A stretch of 64,000 nucleotides of DNA from Eutreptiella sp. 'Long Island Sound 2002' (taxonomy: Eukaryota; Euglenozoa; Euglenophyceae; Eutreptiales; Eutreptiaceae). The DNA lies in the NCBI GenBank assembly GCA_964036045.1, contig OZ038378.1, positions 181,748,944-181,812,943 of the forward strand. Reading direction: 5' to 3'. Shown in pieces: positions 43,647-54,857 of the stretch. Every line of letters starts with the position of its first letter. The first letter of the stretch is position 1. Below the pieces are notes generated by a model. That model saw nothing but the letters and a program-made list of their open reading frames with translations, made no database searches and was not told the origin of the DNA. Position numbers and translations under genes: made by a program.

Positions 43647-46600
43647 AGGCAGTGAGGCAGTGCATTGCAGGAGTTCCACTGCCTACTGCTCCAGGGCAGT
43701 GAGGCAATGCATTGCAGGAGTTGCACTGCCCACTGCCCCCAGGCAATGCGGCCGTGTATTGCAGGAGTTGCACTGCCCACTGCCCCCACCCAGGCAGTAA
43801 GGCAGTGCATTGCAGGAGGTCCACTGCCCACTGCCCCAGGGCAGAGAGGCAGTGCATTGCACAAGCTGCACTGCCCACTGCCCCCAGGCAGTGAGGCAGT
43901 GCGTTGCAGGAGTTGCACTGCCCACTGCCTCCAAGCAGTTGGGCAGTGCATTGCAGGAGTTCCACTGCCCACTGCCCCAGGGCAGTGAGACAGTGCATTG
44001 CCGAAGTTGCACTGTCCACTGCCCCCAGGCAGTGAGGCAATTCATTGCAGGAGTTCCACTGCCAACTGCCCCAGGGCAGTGAGGCAGTGCATGGCAGAAG
44101 TTGCACTGCCCACTGCCCCCAGGCAGTGAGGCAGTGCATTGCAGGAGTTGCACTGCCCACTGCCCCCAGGCAGTGAGGCAGTGCATTGCAGGAGTTGCAC
44201 TGCCCACTGCCCCCAGGCAGTGAGGCAGTGCATTGCAGGAGTTCCACTGCCTACTGCCCCGGGGCAGTGAGGCAATGCATTGCAGGAGTTGCACTGCCCA
44301 CTGCCCCCAGGCAATGCGGCCGTGTATTGCAGGAGTTGCACTGCCCACTGCCCCCACCCAGGCAGTAAGGCAGTGCATTGCAGGAGGTCCACTGCCCACT
44401 GCCCCAGGGCAGAGAGGCAGTGCATTGCACAAGCTGCACTGCCCACTGCCCCCAGGCAGTGAGGCAGTGCGTTGCAGGAGTTGCACTGCCCACTGCCTCC
44501 AAGCAGTTGGGCAGTGCATTGCAGGAGTTCCACTGCCCACTGCCCCAGGGCAGTGAGACAGTGCATTGCCGAAGTTGCACTGTCCACTGCCCCCAGGCAG
44601 TGAGGCAATTCATTGCAGGAGTTCCACTGCCAACTGCCCCAGGGCAGTGAGGCAGTGCATTGCAGGAGTTGCACTGCCCACTGCCCCCAGGCAGTGAGGC
44701 AGTGCATTGCAGGAGTTGCACTGCCCACTGCCCCCAGGCAGTGAGGCAGTGCGTTGCAGGAGTTACACTGCCCACTGCCCCCAGGCAGTGAGGCAGTGCA
44801 TTGCACGAGTTCCACTGCCCACTGCCCCAGGGCAGTGAGCCAGTGCGTTGCAAGAGTTGCACCGCCCACTGACCCCCCGCAGTGGGGCAGTGCATTGCAG
44901 GAGTTCCACTGCCCACTGCCCCCAGGCAGTGCGGCGGTGCATTGCAGCAGTTGCACTGCCCACTGCCCCCAGGCAGTGAGGCAGTGCATTGCAGGAGTTC
45001 CGCTGCCCACTGCCCCAGGGCAGTGAGGCACTGCATTGCAGAAGTTGCACTGCCCACTGCCCCCAGGCAGCGAGGCAGTGCATTGCAGGAGTTGCACTGC
45101 CCACCGCCCCCCAGGCAGTGCGGCAGTGTATTGCAGGAGTTGCACTGCCGACTGCCCGAGACAGTGAGGCAGTGCATTGCAGGAGGTCCACTGCCCACTG
45201 CCCCCAGGCAGTGAGGCAGTGCGATGCAGGAGTTCCACTGCCCACCGCCCCCAGGCGGTGCGGCAGTGCGTTGCAGGAGTTCCACTGCCCACTGCCCCAG
45301 GGCAGTGAGGCAGTGCATTGCAGGCGTTGCACAGCCCACTGCCCCCAGGCAGTGAGGCAGTGCATAGCAGGAGTTCCACTGCCCACTGCCCCCAGGCAGT
45401 GAGGCAGTGCATTGCAGGAGTTGCACTGCCCACTGCCCCCAGGCAGTGAGGCAGTGCGTCGCAGGAGTTGCACTGCCCGCCGCCCCAAGGCGGTGAGGCC
45501 ATGCATTGCAGGGGTTCCACTGCCCACTGCCCCCAGGTAGTGGGGCAGTGCATTGCAGGAGTTCCACTGCCCACTGCGCCCAGGCAGTGAGGTCATGCAT
45601 TGCAGGAGTTGCACTGCCCACTGCCCCGGGGCAGTGAGACAGTGCGTTGCAGGAGTTGCACTGCCCACTGCCCCCAGGCAGTGAGGCAGTGCATTGCAGA
45701 AGTTCCACTGCCCACTGCCCCAGGGCAGTGAGACAGTGCATTGCAGGAGTTGCACTGTCCACTGCCCCCAGGCAGTGAGGCAGTGCATTGCAGGAGTTCC
45801 ACTGCCCACTGCCCCAGGGCAGTGAGGCAGTGCATAGTAGGAGTTGCACTGCCCCTTGCCCCCAGGCAGTGCGGCAGTGCATTGCGGGAGTTGCGCCGTC
45901 CACTGCCCCCAGGCAGTGAGGCGGTGCATTGCAGGAGTTGCACTGCCCACTGCCCCAGGGCAGTGAGGCAGTGCATTGCAGGAGTTGCACAGCCCGCTGC
46001 CCCCGGGCAGTGAGGCAGTGGATTGCAGGAGTTGCACTGCCCACCGCCCCCAGGCAGTGAGGCAGTGCATTGCAAGAGTTCCGCTGCCCACTGCCCCAGG
46101 GCAGTGAGGCACTGCATTGCAGAAGCTGCACTGTCCACTGCCCCCAGGCAGTGAGGCAGTGCATTGCAGGAGTTGCACTGCCCACTGCCCCAGGGCAGTG
46201 AGGCAGTGCATTGCAGGAGTTGCGCTGCCGACTGCCCCCAGGCAGTGAGGCAGTGCATTGAAGGAGTTCCACTGCCCACTGCCCCAGGGCAGTGAGGCAG
46301 TGCATTGCAGGAGTTCCACTGCCCACTGCCCCCAGGCAGTGAGGCAGTGCATTGCAGGAGTTGCACTGCCCACTGCCCCCAGGCAGTGAGGCAGTGCATT
46401 GCAGGAGTTCCACTGTCCACTGCCCCCAAGCAGTGAGGCAGTGCGTTGCAGGAGTTGCACTGTCCACTGCCCCCAGGCAGTGAGGCAGTGCATTGCAGCA
46501 GTTGCACTGCCCACTGCCCCAGGGCAGTGGGGCACTGCATTGCAGAAGCTGCACTGCCCACTGCCCCAGGCAAGGCGGCAGTGTATTGCAGGAGATGCCC

Positions 46601-46679
46601 GGCCCACTGCCCCAAGGGAGGGAGGCAGTGAGCGGCGGGAGTACCACTCCCCACTGCCCTCAGGCAATGCACTGTCTAC
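43647..46679. repeat. 47-bp minisatellite, array 5 (about 64 units)
   Basis: The largest array. Its left part contains a higher-order duplication: the variants at 43,665-44,090 recur 568 bases later (44,233-44,660), i.e. 12 units. The right end decays at 46,560-46,672 in the same way as array 1. Confidence 0.95.
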
Positions 46680-47328
46680 TGCCCGAGACACAGCCCGAGA
46701 CGGCGCCCCACCCGAGGGCCTGCTCGGCTCAATCGCACGAGTGGGGGCCAGCCCGCCGGCGCCTCGCAGCGTGGCTCGACCAGAAGGTGGGGCCACGGGC
46801 GGCACCAGTGCGTCACCAGCTGTGGGAACCGACTGTGCTGGAGCAGTGGGCGGCAGCCCTGCGGACCCCCTCCATGCAGCTGGCCCACCTGGAGTGTACG
46901 GGGCCCCACTCGCTGGGCACGGAGTTCCTCCGCCACGTCGTGGAGGAGTCCATACGGATCTGGTACGCCCACGCCAAGGCGCGTGCCACACTGCTCAAGG
47001 CCCGCCTGGGCCCGGGCAGCACGATGGCGTGGGCGTTGCAGGAGCTGCGCCTGCACCAGCAAGCAGAAAGGGAAGGGGTGCAGCGGGAGCTCCTGGGATA
47101 AGCGCGGTCGCCAGAGGCGAACTCACCAGGTCTCCCCGACTCCCCCTCCCCCTGCCGAGGCCTACACACTTACGCACGGCGCGCACACAACACACACAGC
47201 CCAGCCCGTTTACCTTTACCCGTGGGTAGACATCCCGGCCTTTTGCCTTTTGGTAACAGCGCCTTCGGCACACCACACCACACCACACCACACCACACCA
47301 CACCACACCACACCACACCACACCACAC
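46680..47328 (+). mobile_element. LINE family B, copy B2 (severely 5'-truncated)
   Basis: Begins within the zinc-motif region of LINE B (sequence equivalent to about 12,880 in B1) and runs through the same 3' UTR to an (ACCAC)n tail at about 47,273-47,328. On the left it joins decayed minisatellite, with no (ACCAC)n. It is followed by module D copy 2. Confidence 0.8.
46686..47101 (+). pseudogene. LINE B ORF2 C-terminal remnant
   Basis: About 138 codons equal to the end of the B1 frame (RRRLAAWLDQKVGPRAAPVR to the stop at 47,101). The zinc motif has lost its first two Cys through the truncation and its His-flanking region has changed (APHPRAC). Nonfunctional remnant. Confidence 0.8.
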
Positions 47329-48734
47329 CCTGAGTACTCCCCAGCTCTACTCATGGGCTGGGTGCCGGGTGCGAAGCCCCCGACGACAGGGCCCGGGCAC
47401 TGCCAATAGGCGGTGTACTAACAGTGTCGGGTGCGCGCACGTCCCAGTGCCAAGCACCATCCCCAGGGACCCCGCGGCCCCTAGTACCGGCCGCCTTGGC
47501 CCTGGGAACGTTTAGCGACCCTCCGTAGAGGACGGCTGACCAAGCCTCCCCCTCCTCTCTTCCCCTACGCGCCCGCCCACGCGCCAGCCCACGCAGGAGC
47601 CCGGACATGCGCCCCCCCCGCGCCTTTGCCCCACCCACAGGGCCCTCTGCCCCAACTCCATCCCACACACCCCCATGCAGTTCTCGGTGCCCCCCATGCA
47701 CTACCTCCCGCAGCCACTCCGTGCCGCCTCCCCTGCCCACTGCCCCCCCCCCCCACCCCCTTCTCCTGCCCTTGCCCCTCTCACAGGCTGGCAGCGCCTG
47801 TGCGGCGCGCCTCCAGGGCCCCGCATCGGCGGCCGGCCGCGTGGACAACTGGGCCCGGGCGCGCCGACGAGGAGGCTCCAATGCGGGGTCTTCATGGCAA
47901 GCGTCCAGGTGTGCAGGTGGAAAGGGCCCTGGAGGGTGCATGTGAGGGGCCCCCGCCCTAGCAGAGGCGCGGTGCCTGGGAGGAGGGGATGGCCAGTGGC
48001 ACGGACATGCGCGGGGGGCCCCGACAACGACCCCCCGCCCTGCAACATGTGCGAGGGTAAGAGGAGGGATATGAAGCTGGCCTGAGGACTGGAGTGGAGC
48101 AGTCCAGTGGGTCAGTCGATTGTAAGCCGGAAGGCAATGCCCGGAGACGCAGTCCCTATCCCCGTCCGGTTGGACACCCTGGTATCGGTATCCGACATCC
48201 TTTAGGTACGGTATAAGGCCCCCCGGCCACCACCCCGGCGCCAACACCAGGGAGGGCGTCCGGGAGGGGTAACAGCCCCCGATCCCCCAAAGGCAGCCCC
48301 AAAGGTGAGCGCACCACTGGAAGGGGCATGTCTGCGGGGTAAACAAATGCGCTGAGTAATTCCCTAACGTAATGAATAGTGCCTACTGCCGTAACTAATG
48401 CTTAACCGGGTAAATGCCCCCCCCCCCGGGGCCAGTTTAGTGCGCAACCCCCAGAGCCGGACTCGACCGGCCGTACTGAGGCGAGCCCAGAAATGGGTAT
48501 GGCAGGCCACAGTCCAGCTGGTAGCCACGCCTCAGTACACTCCGTGGGCTCATAAGGCCCACGGGGGCCCCAAACACCGTTACGTTCGGGAGTTAAGCCC
48601 CGGCGGTGTTTGGGGTTGTTCCTGGTTAAGAGGACTCACGTTGACTCCCAGATACTGTTACCCCGGGGTTATGACCCCCGGTACTGCCTGCTTACTTGCC
48701 TGCTGCTGCTAAGAGGTAGGAGGGAGTACCCACA
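47329..48734. repeat. Module D, copy 2
   Basis: Homologous to 17,182-18,487, again starting right after (ACCAC)n and ending at a 94-bp array. It differs in the middle, where a segment of about 90 bases near 48,050-48,150 replaces the three 12-base repeats of copy 1. C-rich and without supported coding sequence. Confidence 0.8.
48473..48690 (+). ncRNA. Hairpin-rich segment with 5S rRNA-like signatures, copy 2 (candidate)
   Basis: The same stems as in copy 1: GTACTGAGGCG with CGCCTCAGTAC, CCGTGGGC with GCCCACGG, and the 12-bp CCCCAAACACCG stem around TTCGGGAGTTAAGC. Sequence between the 11-bp arms differs from copy 1 while the arms are unchanged. The small GACTCA hairpin has one mismatch here, so there is no support from compensatory change. 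Confidence 0.35.
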
Positions 48735-50250
48735 GGCCTGGCAGGAGACTCCGAACACCCCCTGGGCTGGGCTCCCCGTCCCCCCCAGGCCGGTGCGCCC
48801 GGTTCTCTGAAGAAGATGGCCCCCCCTTGGCCTGGCAGGAGACTCCGAACACCCCCTGGGCAGGACTCCCTGTCCCCCCCGGGCCGGTGCGCCCGGTTCT
48901 CTGAAGAAGATGGCCCCCCATTGGCCTGGCAGGAGACTCCGAACACCCCCTGGGCAGGACTCCCCGTCCCCCCCGGGCCGGTGCGCCCGGTTCTCTGAAG
49001 AAGATGGCCCCCCATTGGCCTGGCAGGAGACTCCGAACACCCCCTGGGCAGGACTCCCCGTCCCCCCCGGGCCGGTGCGCCCGGTTCTCTGAAGAAGATG
49101 GCCCCCCATTGGCCTGGCAGGAGACTCCGAACACCCCCTGGGCAGGACTCCCCGTCCCCCCCGGGCCGGTGCGCCCGGTTCTCTGACGAAGATGGCCCCC
49201 CCTTGGCCTGGCAGGAGACTCCGAACACCCCCTGGGCAGGACTCCCCGTCCCCCCCGGGCCGGTGCGCCCGGTTCTCTGAAGAAGATGGCCCCCCCTTGG
49301 CCTGGCAGGAGACTCCGAACACCCCCTGGGCAGGACTCCCCGTCCCCCCCGGGCCGGTGCGCCCGGTTCTCTGAAGACGATGGCCCCCCCTTGGCCTGGC
49401 AGGAGACTCCGAACACCCCCTGGGCAGGACTCCCCGTCCCCCCCGGGCCGGTGCGCCCGGTTCTCTGCAGAAGATGGCCCCCCATTGGCCTGGCAGGAGA
49501 CTCCGAACACCCCCTGGGCAGGACTCCCCGTCCCCCCCGGGCCGGTGCGCCCGGTTCTCTGCAGAAGATGGCCCCCCATTGGCCTGGCAGGAGACTCCGA
49601 ACACCCCCTTGGCAGGACTCCCCGTCCCCTCCGGGCCGGTGCGCCCGGTTCTCTGAAGAAGATGGCCCCCCACTGGCCTTGCAGGAGACTCCGAACACCC
49701 CCTGGGCAGGACTCCCTGTCCCCCCCGGGCCGGTGCGCCCGGTTCTCTGAAGAAGATGGCCCCCCATCGGCCTGGCAGGAGACTCCGACCACCCCCTGGG
49801 CAGGACTCCCCGTCCCCCCCGGGCCGGTGCGCCCGGTTCTCTGAAGAAGATGGCCCCCCATTGGCCTGGCAGGAGGCTCCGACCACCCCCTGGGCTGGAC
49901 TCCCCGTCCCCCCCAGGCCGGTGCGCCCGGTTATTGGAAGATGATGGCTCCCCATGGGCCTTGCAGGAGGTTCCCACCACCCCCTGGGCTGGGCTCCCTG
50001 CCCCCCCAGGCCGGTGCGCCCGGTTATTAGCAGATGACGCCTCCCCATGGGCCCTGCAGGAGGCTCCGACCACCCCCTGGGCAGGACTCCCCGTCCCCCC
50101 CAGGCCGGTGCGCCCGGTTCTCCGAAGATGATGGCCCCCCATAGGCCCTGAAGGATGCCCCGACCGCCCCCTGGGTTGGACTCCCCATCCCCCCAGGCCG
50201 GTGCGCCCAGTAATACATCCCCACAGGCCCGGCACTACACTCCGACCACC
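48735..50250. repeat. 94-bp satellite, array 3 (about 16 units)
   Basis: Very homogeneous from 48,735 to about 49,750, then diverging to the right in the same way as array 2. It ends at ACCCATTGCAGGAG, the same boundary as array 2. Confidence 0.95.
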
Positions 50251-51792
50251 CATTGCAGGAGTTGCACTGCCCACTGCCCCCAGGCAGTGAGGCAGTGCAT
50301 TGCAGGAGTTGCACTGCCCACTGCTCCCAGGCAGTGAGGCAGTGCGTCGCAGGAGTTCCACTGCCCACTGCCCCAGGGCAGTGAGGCAGTGCATCGCAGG
50401 AGTTGCGCTGCCCACTGCCCCCAGGCAGTGCGGCAGTGTATTGCAGAAGTTGCACTGCCCAATACCCCCAGGCAGTGGGGCAGAGTAATGCAGGAGCTGC
50501 ACTGCTCACTGCCCCCAAGCAGTGAGGCAGTGCATTGCAGGAGGTCCACTGCCCACTGCCCCCAAGCCAGTGCGGCAGTGCGTTGCAGGAGTTGCGCTGC
50601 CCACTGCCCCCAGGCAGTGGGGCAGAGTAATGCAGGAGTTCCGCTGCCCACTGCCCCCAGACAGTGAGGCAGTGCGTTGCAGGAGTTGCACTGTCCACTG
50701 CCCCCAGGCAGTGGGGCAGAGTAATGCAGGAGCTGCACTGCTCACTGCCCCCAAGCAGTGAGGCAGTGCATTGCAGGAGGTCCACTGCCCACTGCCCCCA
50801 AGCCAGTGCGGCAGTGCGTTGCAGGAGTTGCGCTGCCCACTGCCCCCAAGCAGTGCGGCAGTGTATTGCAGGAGTTGCACTGCCCACTGCCCCCAGGCAG
50901 TGAGGCAGTGCGTTGCAGGAGTTGCACCGCCCACTGCCCCCAGGGCAGTGAGGCGGTGCATTGCAGGAGTTCCACTGCCCGCTGCCCCCAGGCAGTGGGG
51001 CAGTGCATTGCAGGAGTTCCACTGCCCGCTGCCCCCAGGCAGTGAGGTAGTGCATTGCGGGAGTTTCACTGCACACTGCCCCAGGGCAGTGAGGCGGTGC
51101 ATTGCAAGGGTTGCACTGTCCACTGCCCCCAGGCAGTGAGGCAGTGCATTGGAGGAGTTCCACTGCCCACTGCCCCCAGGCATTGAGGCAGTGCATTGCA
51201 GGAGTTCCGCTGTCCACTGCCCCCAGGGCAGTGAGGCAGTGCATTGGAGGAGTTCCACTGCCCACTGCCCCCGGGCAGTGAGGCAGTGCATTGCAGGAGT
51301 TGCACTGCCCACTGCCCCCAGGCAGTGAGGCAGTGCATTGCAGGACTTCCACTTCCCACTGCCCCCAGGGCACTGAGGCAGTGCATTGCAGGAGTTGCAC
51401 TGCCCACTGCCCCCAGGCAGTGAGGCCGTGCATTGTAGAAGTTGCACCGCCCACTGCCCCCAGGCAGTGAGGCAAAGCGTGGCAGGAGTTTGGAGTTGCA
51501 CTGCCCGCTGCCCCCAGGCAGTGAGGCATTGCATTGCAGGAGTTGCACTGCCCACTGCCCCCAGGCAGTGCGGCAGTGTATTGCAGAGGTTGCACTGTCC
51601 GCTGCCCCCAGGCAGTGAGGCAGTGCATTGAGAGAGTTCCACTGCCCACTGCCCCAGGGCAGTGAGGTAGTGCATTGCAGGAGTTCCACTGCCCACTGCT
51701 CTGGGACTGTGAGGCAGTGCATTGCAGGAGTTGCACTGTCCACTGCCCCCAAGCAGTGGGGCAGTGCATTGCAGGAGTTCCACTGCCCACTG
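50251..51792. repeat. 47-bp minisatellite, array 6 (about 33 units)
   Basis: Contains a local duplication of about 236 bases (five units), seen as the variant GGGGCAGAGTAATGCAGGAG at about 50,476 and 50,712. It ends in mid-unit at CCCACTGAAGAAGATGG, where a 94-bp array resumes. Confidence 0.95.
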
Positions 51793-52540
51793 AAGAAGAT
51801 GGCCCCCCATTGGCCTTGCAGGAAACTCCGAACACCCCCTGGGCAGGACTCCCCGTCCCCCCCGGGCCGGTGCGCCCGGTTCTCTGAAGAAGATGGCCCC
51901 CCATTGGCCTGGCAGGAGACTCCGAACACCCCCTGGGCAGGACTCCCCGTCCCCCCCGGGCCGGTGCGCCCGGTTCTCTGAAGAAGATGGCCCCCCACTG
52001 GCCTTGCAGGAGACTCCGAACACCCCCTGGGCAGGACTCCCCGTCCCCCCCGGGCCGGTGCGCTCGGTTCTCTGAAGAAGATGGCCCCCCATTGCCCTGG
52101 CAGGAGGATCCGAACACCCCCTGGGCAGGACTCCCCGTCCCCCCCGGGCCGGTGCGCCCGGTTCTCTGAAGAAGATGGCCCCCCATTGGCCTGGCAGGAG
52201 ACTCCGAACACCCCCTGGGCAGGACTCCCCGTCCCCCCCGGGCCGGTGCGCCCGGTTCTCTGCAGAAGATGGCCCCCCATTGGCCTGGCAGGAGACTCCG
52301 AACACCCCCTGGGCAGGACTCCCCGTCCCCCCCGGGCCGGTGCGCCCGGTTCTCTGCAGAAGATGGCCCCCCATTGGCCTGGCAAGAGGCTCCGACCACC
52401 CCCTGGGCTGGACTCCCCGTCCCCCCCGGGCCGGTGCGCCCGGTTATTGGAAGATGATGGCTCCCCATGGGCCTTGCAGGAGGTTCCGACCACCCCCTGG
52501 GCAGGACTCCCCGTCCCCCCCAGGCCGGTGCGCCCGGTTA
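51793..52540. repeat. 94-bp satellite, array 4 (about 8 units)
   Basis: Eight units embedded between two 47-bp arrays. The right junction is CGGTTATTGCAGGAG, again at ATTGCAGGAG. Confidence 0.95.
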
Positions 52541-53554
52541 TTGCAGGAGTTCCACTGCCCACTGCCCCAGGGCAGTGAGGCAGTGCGTTGCAGGAGGTCC
52601 ACTGCCCACTGCCCCAGGGCAGTGAGGCAGTGCATTGCAAGAGTTGCACTGCCCGCTGCCCCCAGGCAGTGGGGCAGTGCATTGCAGGAGTTCCACTGCC
52701 CACTGCCCCCAGGCAGTGAGGCAGTGCGTTGCAGGCGTTCCACTGCCCACTGCCCCCAGGCGGCGAGGCAGTGCATTGCAGGAGTTGCACTGCCCGCTGC
52801 CCCCAGGCAGTGAGGCAGTGCGTTGCAGGAGTTCCACTGCCCACTGCCCCCAGGCAGTGAGGCAGTGCATTGCAGGAGTTGCACTGCCCACTGCCCCAGG
52901 GCAGTGAGGCAGTGCGTTGCAAGAGTTGCACCGCCCACTGCCCCCATGCAGTGACGCACTGCATTGCAGAAGTTGCAATGCCCACTGCCCCCAGGCAGCG
53001 AGGCAGTGCATTGCAGGAGTTGCACTGCCCACCGCCCCCCGGGCAGTGCGGCAGTGTATTGCAGGAGTTGCACTGCCCACTGCCCCACACAGTGAGGCAG
53101 TGCATTGCAGGAGGTCCACTGCCCACTGCCCCCAGGCAGTGAGGCAGTGCATTGCAGGAGTTCCACTGCCCACTGCCCCCAGGGCAGTGAGGTAGTGCAT
53201 TGCAGGAGTTGCACTACCCACTGCCCCCAGGCAGTGAGGCAGTGCATTGCAGGAGTTCCACTGCCTACTGCCCGAGGGCAGTGAGGCAATGCATTGCAGG
53301 AGTTGCACTGCCCACTGCCCCCAGGCAATGCGGCCGTGTATTGCAAGAGTTGCACTGCCCACTGCCCCCAGGCAGTGGGGCAGTGCATTGAAGGTAGTCC
53401 ACTGCCCACTGCCCCCAGGCAGTGGGCAGTGTATTGCAGAGGTTGCACTGTCCACTGCCCCCAGGCAGTGAGGCAGTGCATTGCAGGAGTTGCACTGCCC
53501 ACTGCCCCCAGGCAGTGGGGCAGTGCATTGCAGGAGTTCCACTGCCCACTGCCC
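52541..53554. repeat. 47-bp minisatellite, array 7 (about 21 units)
   Basis: Same unit as array 1; its variants resemble those of array 4 and array 5. It ends where the second SINE-like element begins. Confidence 0.95.
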
Positions 53555-53993
53555 CCTGCCCACGACAACAGTGCAGCAGGGCACACACAGTGCAGTGTGG
53601 TGCAGAGCACCAAGCAGAGTGCACCACACAGAAGGCACTGGTGGTGCAGCGCGGCACGCAGGGTGCAGTGGGCAAATGAGACCCTGTGTGACTGCGCGCA
53701 GGCGTCGCCAAGGCAGTGTCGGCCAAGTGCGAGAGTGCACTGGTCCGGCTATGCCACAACACACTTACACACAGCGCGCACACAACACACACAGCCCAGC
53801 CCGTTTACCTGTACCCGTGGGTAGACATCCCGGCCTTTGCCTTTTGGTAACAGCGCCTTCGGCACACCACACCACACCACACCACACCACACCACACCAC
53901 ACCACACCACACCACACCACACCACACCACACCACACCACACCACACCACACCACACCACACCACACCACACCACACCACACCACACCACACC
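53555..53993 (+). mobile_element. SINE-like element using the LINE B 3' tail, copy 2
   Basis: Body 53,555-53,756 is nearly identical to 16,824-17,026, followed by the LINE B 3' end and a long (ACCAC)n tail of about 26 units (53,863-53,993). The tail passes directly into a (CCCTA)n tract. Confidence 0.6.
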
Positions 53994-54114
53994 CTACCCA
54001 ACCCTACCCTACCCTACCCTACCCTACCCTACCCTACCCTACCCTACCCTACCCTACCCTACCCTACCCTACCCTACCCTACCCTACCCTACCCTACCCT
54101 ACCCTACCCTACCA
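53994..54114. repeat. (CCCTA)n, i.e. (TAGGG)n, telomere-like tract
   Basis: About 23 uninterrupted 5-base units following one CCCAA variant. The C-rich strand is on the plus strand, as at a left chromosome end reading inward. It marks the border between the repeat block and single-copy sequence. Whether the telomere of this organism has this unit is unknown. Confidence 0.9.
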
Positions 54115-54857
54115 TGCCCCACCATACCCAGGATGCATGATCGTGCAGGCAGACCTGAGAATTCTGTGCCCCACCACAGCACTAACAACGAGTTAACAAA
54201 ACATGTTTTCAAAGGAAATGGGGTTCGTATTCATGGGTCTCACCAGGGGCCGAAGAGCAAAAAATAGGGCATGCGGCTGGCAACATCCGACCAGGATGGC
54301 TAAAATTAGCTAAATTTTGGGACCAAATGAACCACAAGAGTTCATTGCATCCCAAACACTGCATTTCTCAGCATACGACAGAGGGTTTGTTGCTGCATGG
54401 CGCACACACAGCGCCAAATAGGAATTCAACTTTTAGCGTGACCACCCTGAAATACATCCACCTCTTGGGAAGCACACGCACACATGGCAAAAACAGCACT
54501 GAATCATGGCATATTCCCAGACTGAGTTGTGGTCCCATGATCACAACACATTTTCTCCTTGCCAGAAGAGACAGCCATGTGACATTGAAATAAATAAGTC
54601 GCTACTCAGGGACATTGATATCACAAGTATGATTACAAGTATGATGTGGTATAATATATCACAAGCAGGGTTACGGCGTGCTGGGGAGTGGCATTCCACA
54701 CCTGTGGGGGAAAAAATAGACAAGGGGAGGACGCCACAGGGGGGCCAACCTGCCATGGGTTGGTGAAAAAATAGGAACTGGTGCGCAGCCGACACCACCG
54801 CCAAGCGCAAGAATCCCGTGTCAGATGTCAAGTCTGTAGAGGGGTTGGTCCCTGCCT
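54115..54857. other. Non-repetitive spacer right of the repeat block
   Basis: AT content rises here compared with the block. No gene, RNA or repeat is supported. Confidence 0.5.

Noticed and set aside
11493-54114. CRISPR-like array
   Set aside because: The units are head-to-tail tandem repeats without unique spacers, and the context is eukaryotic.
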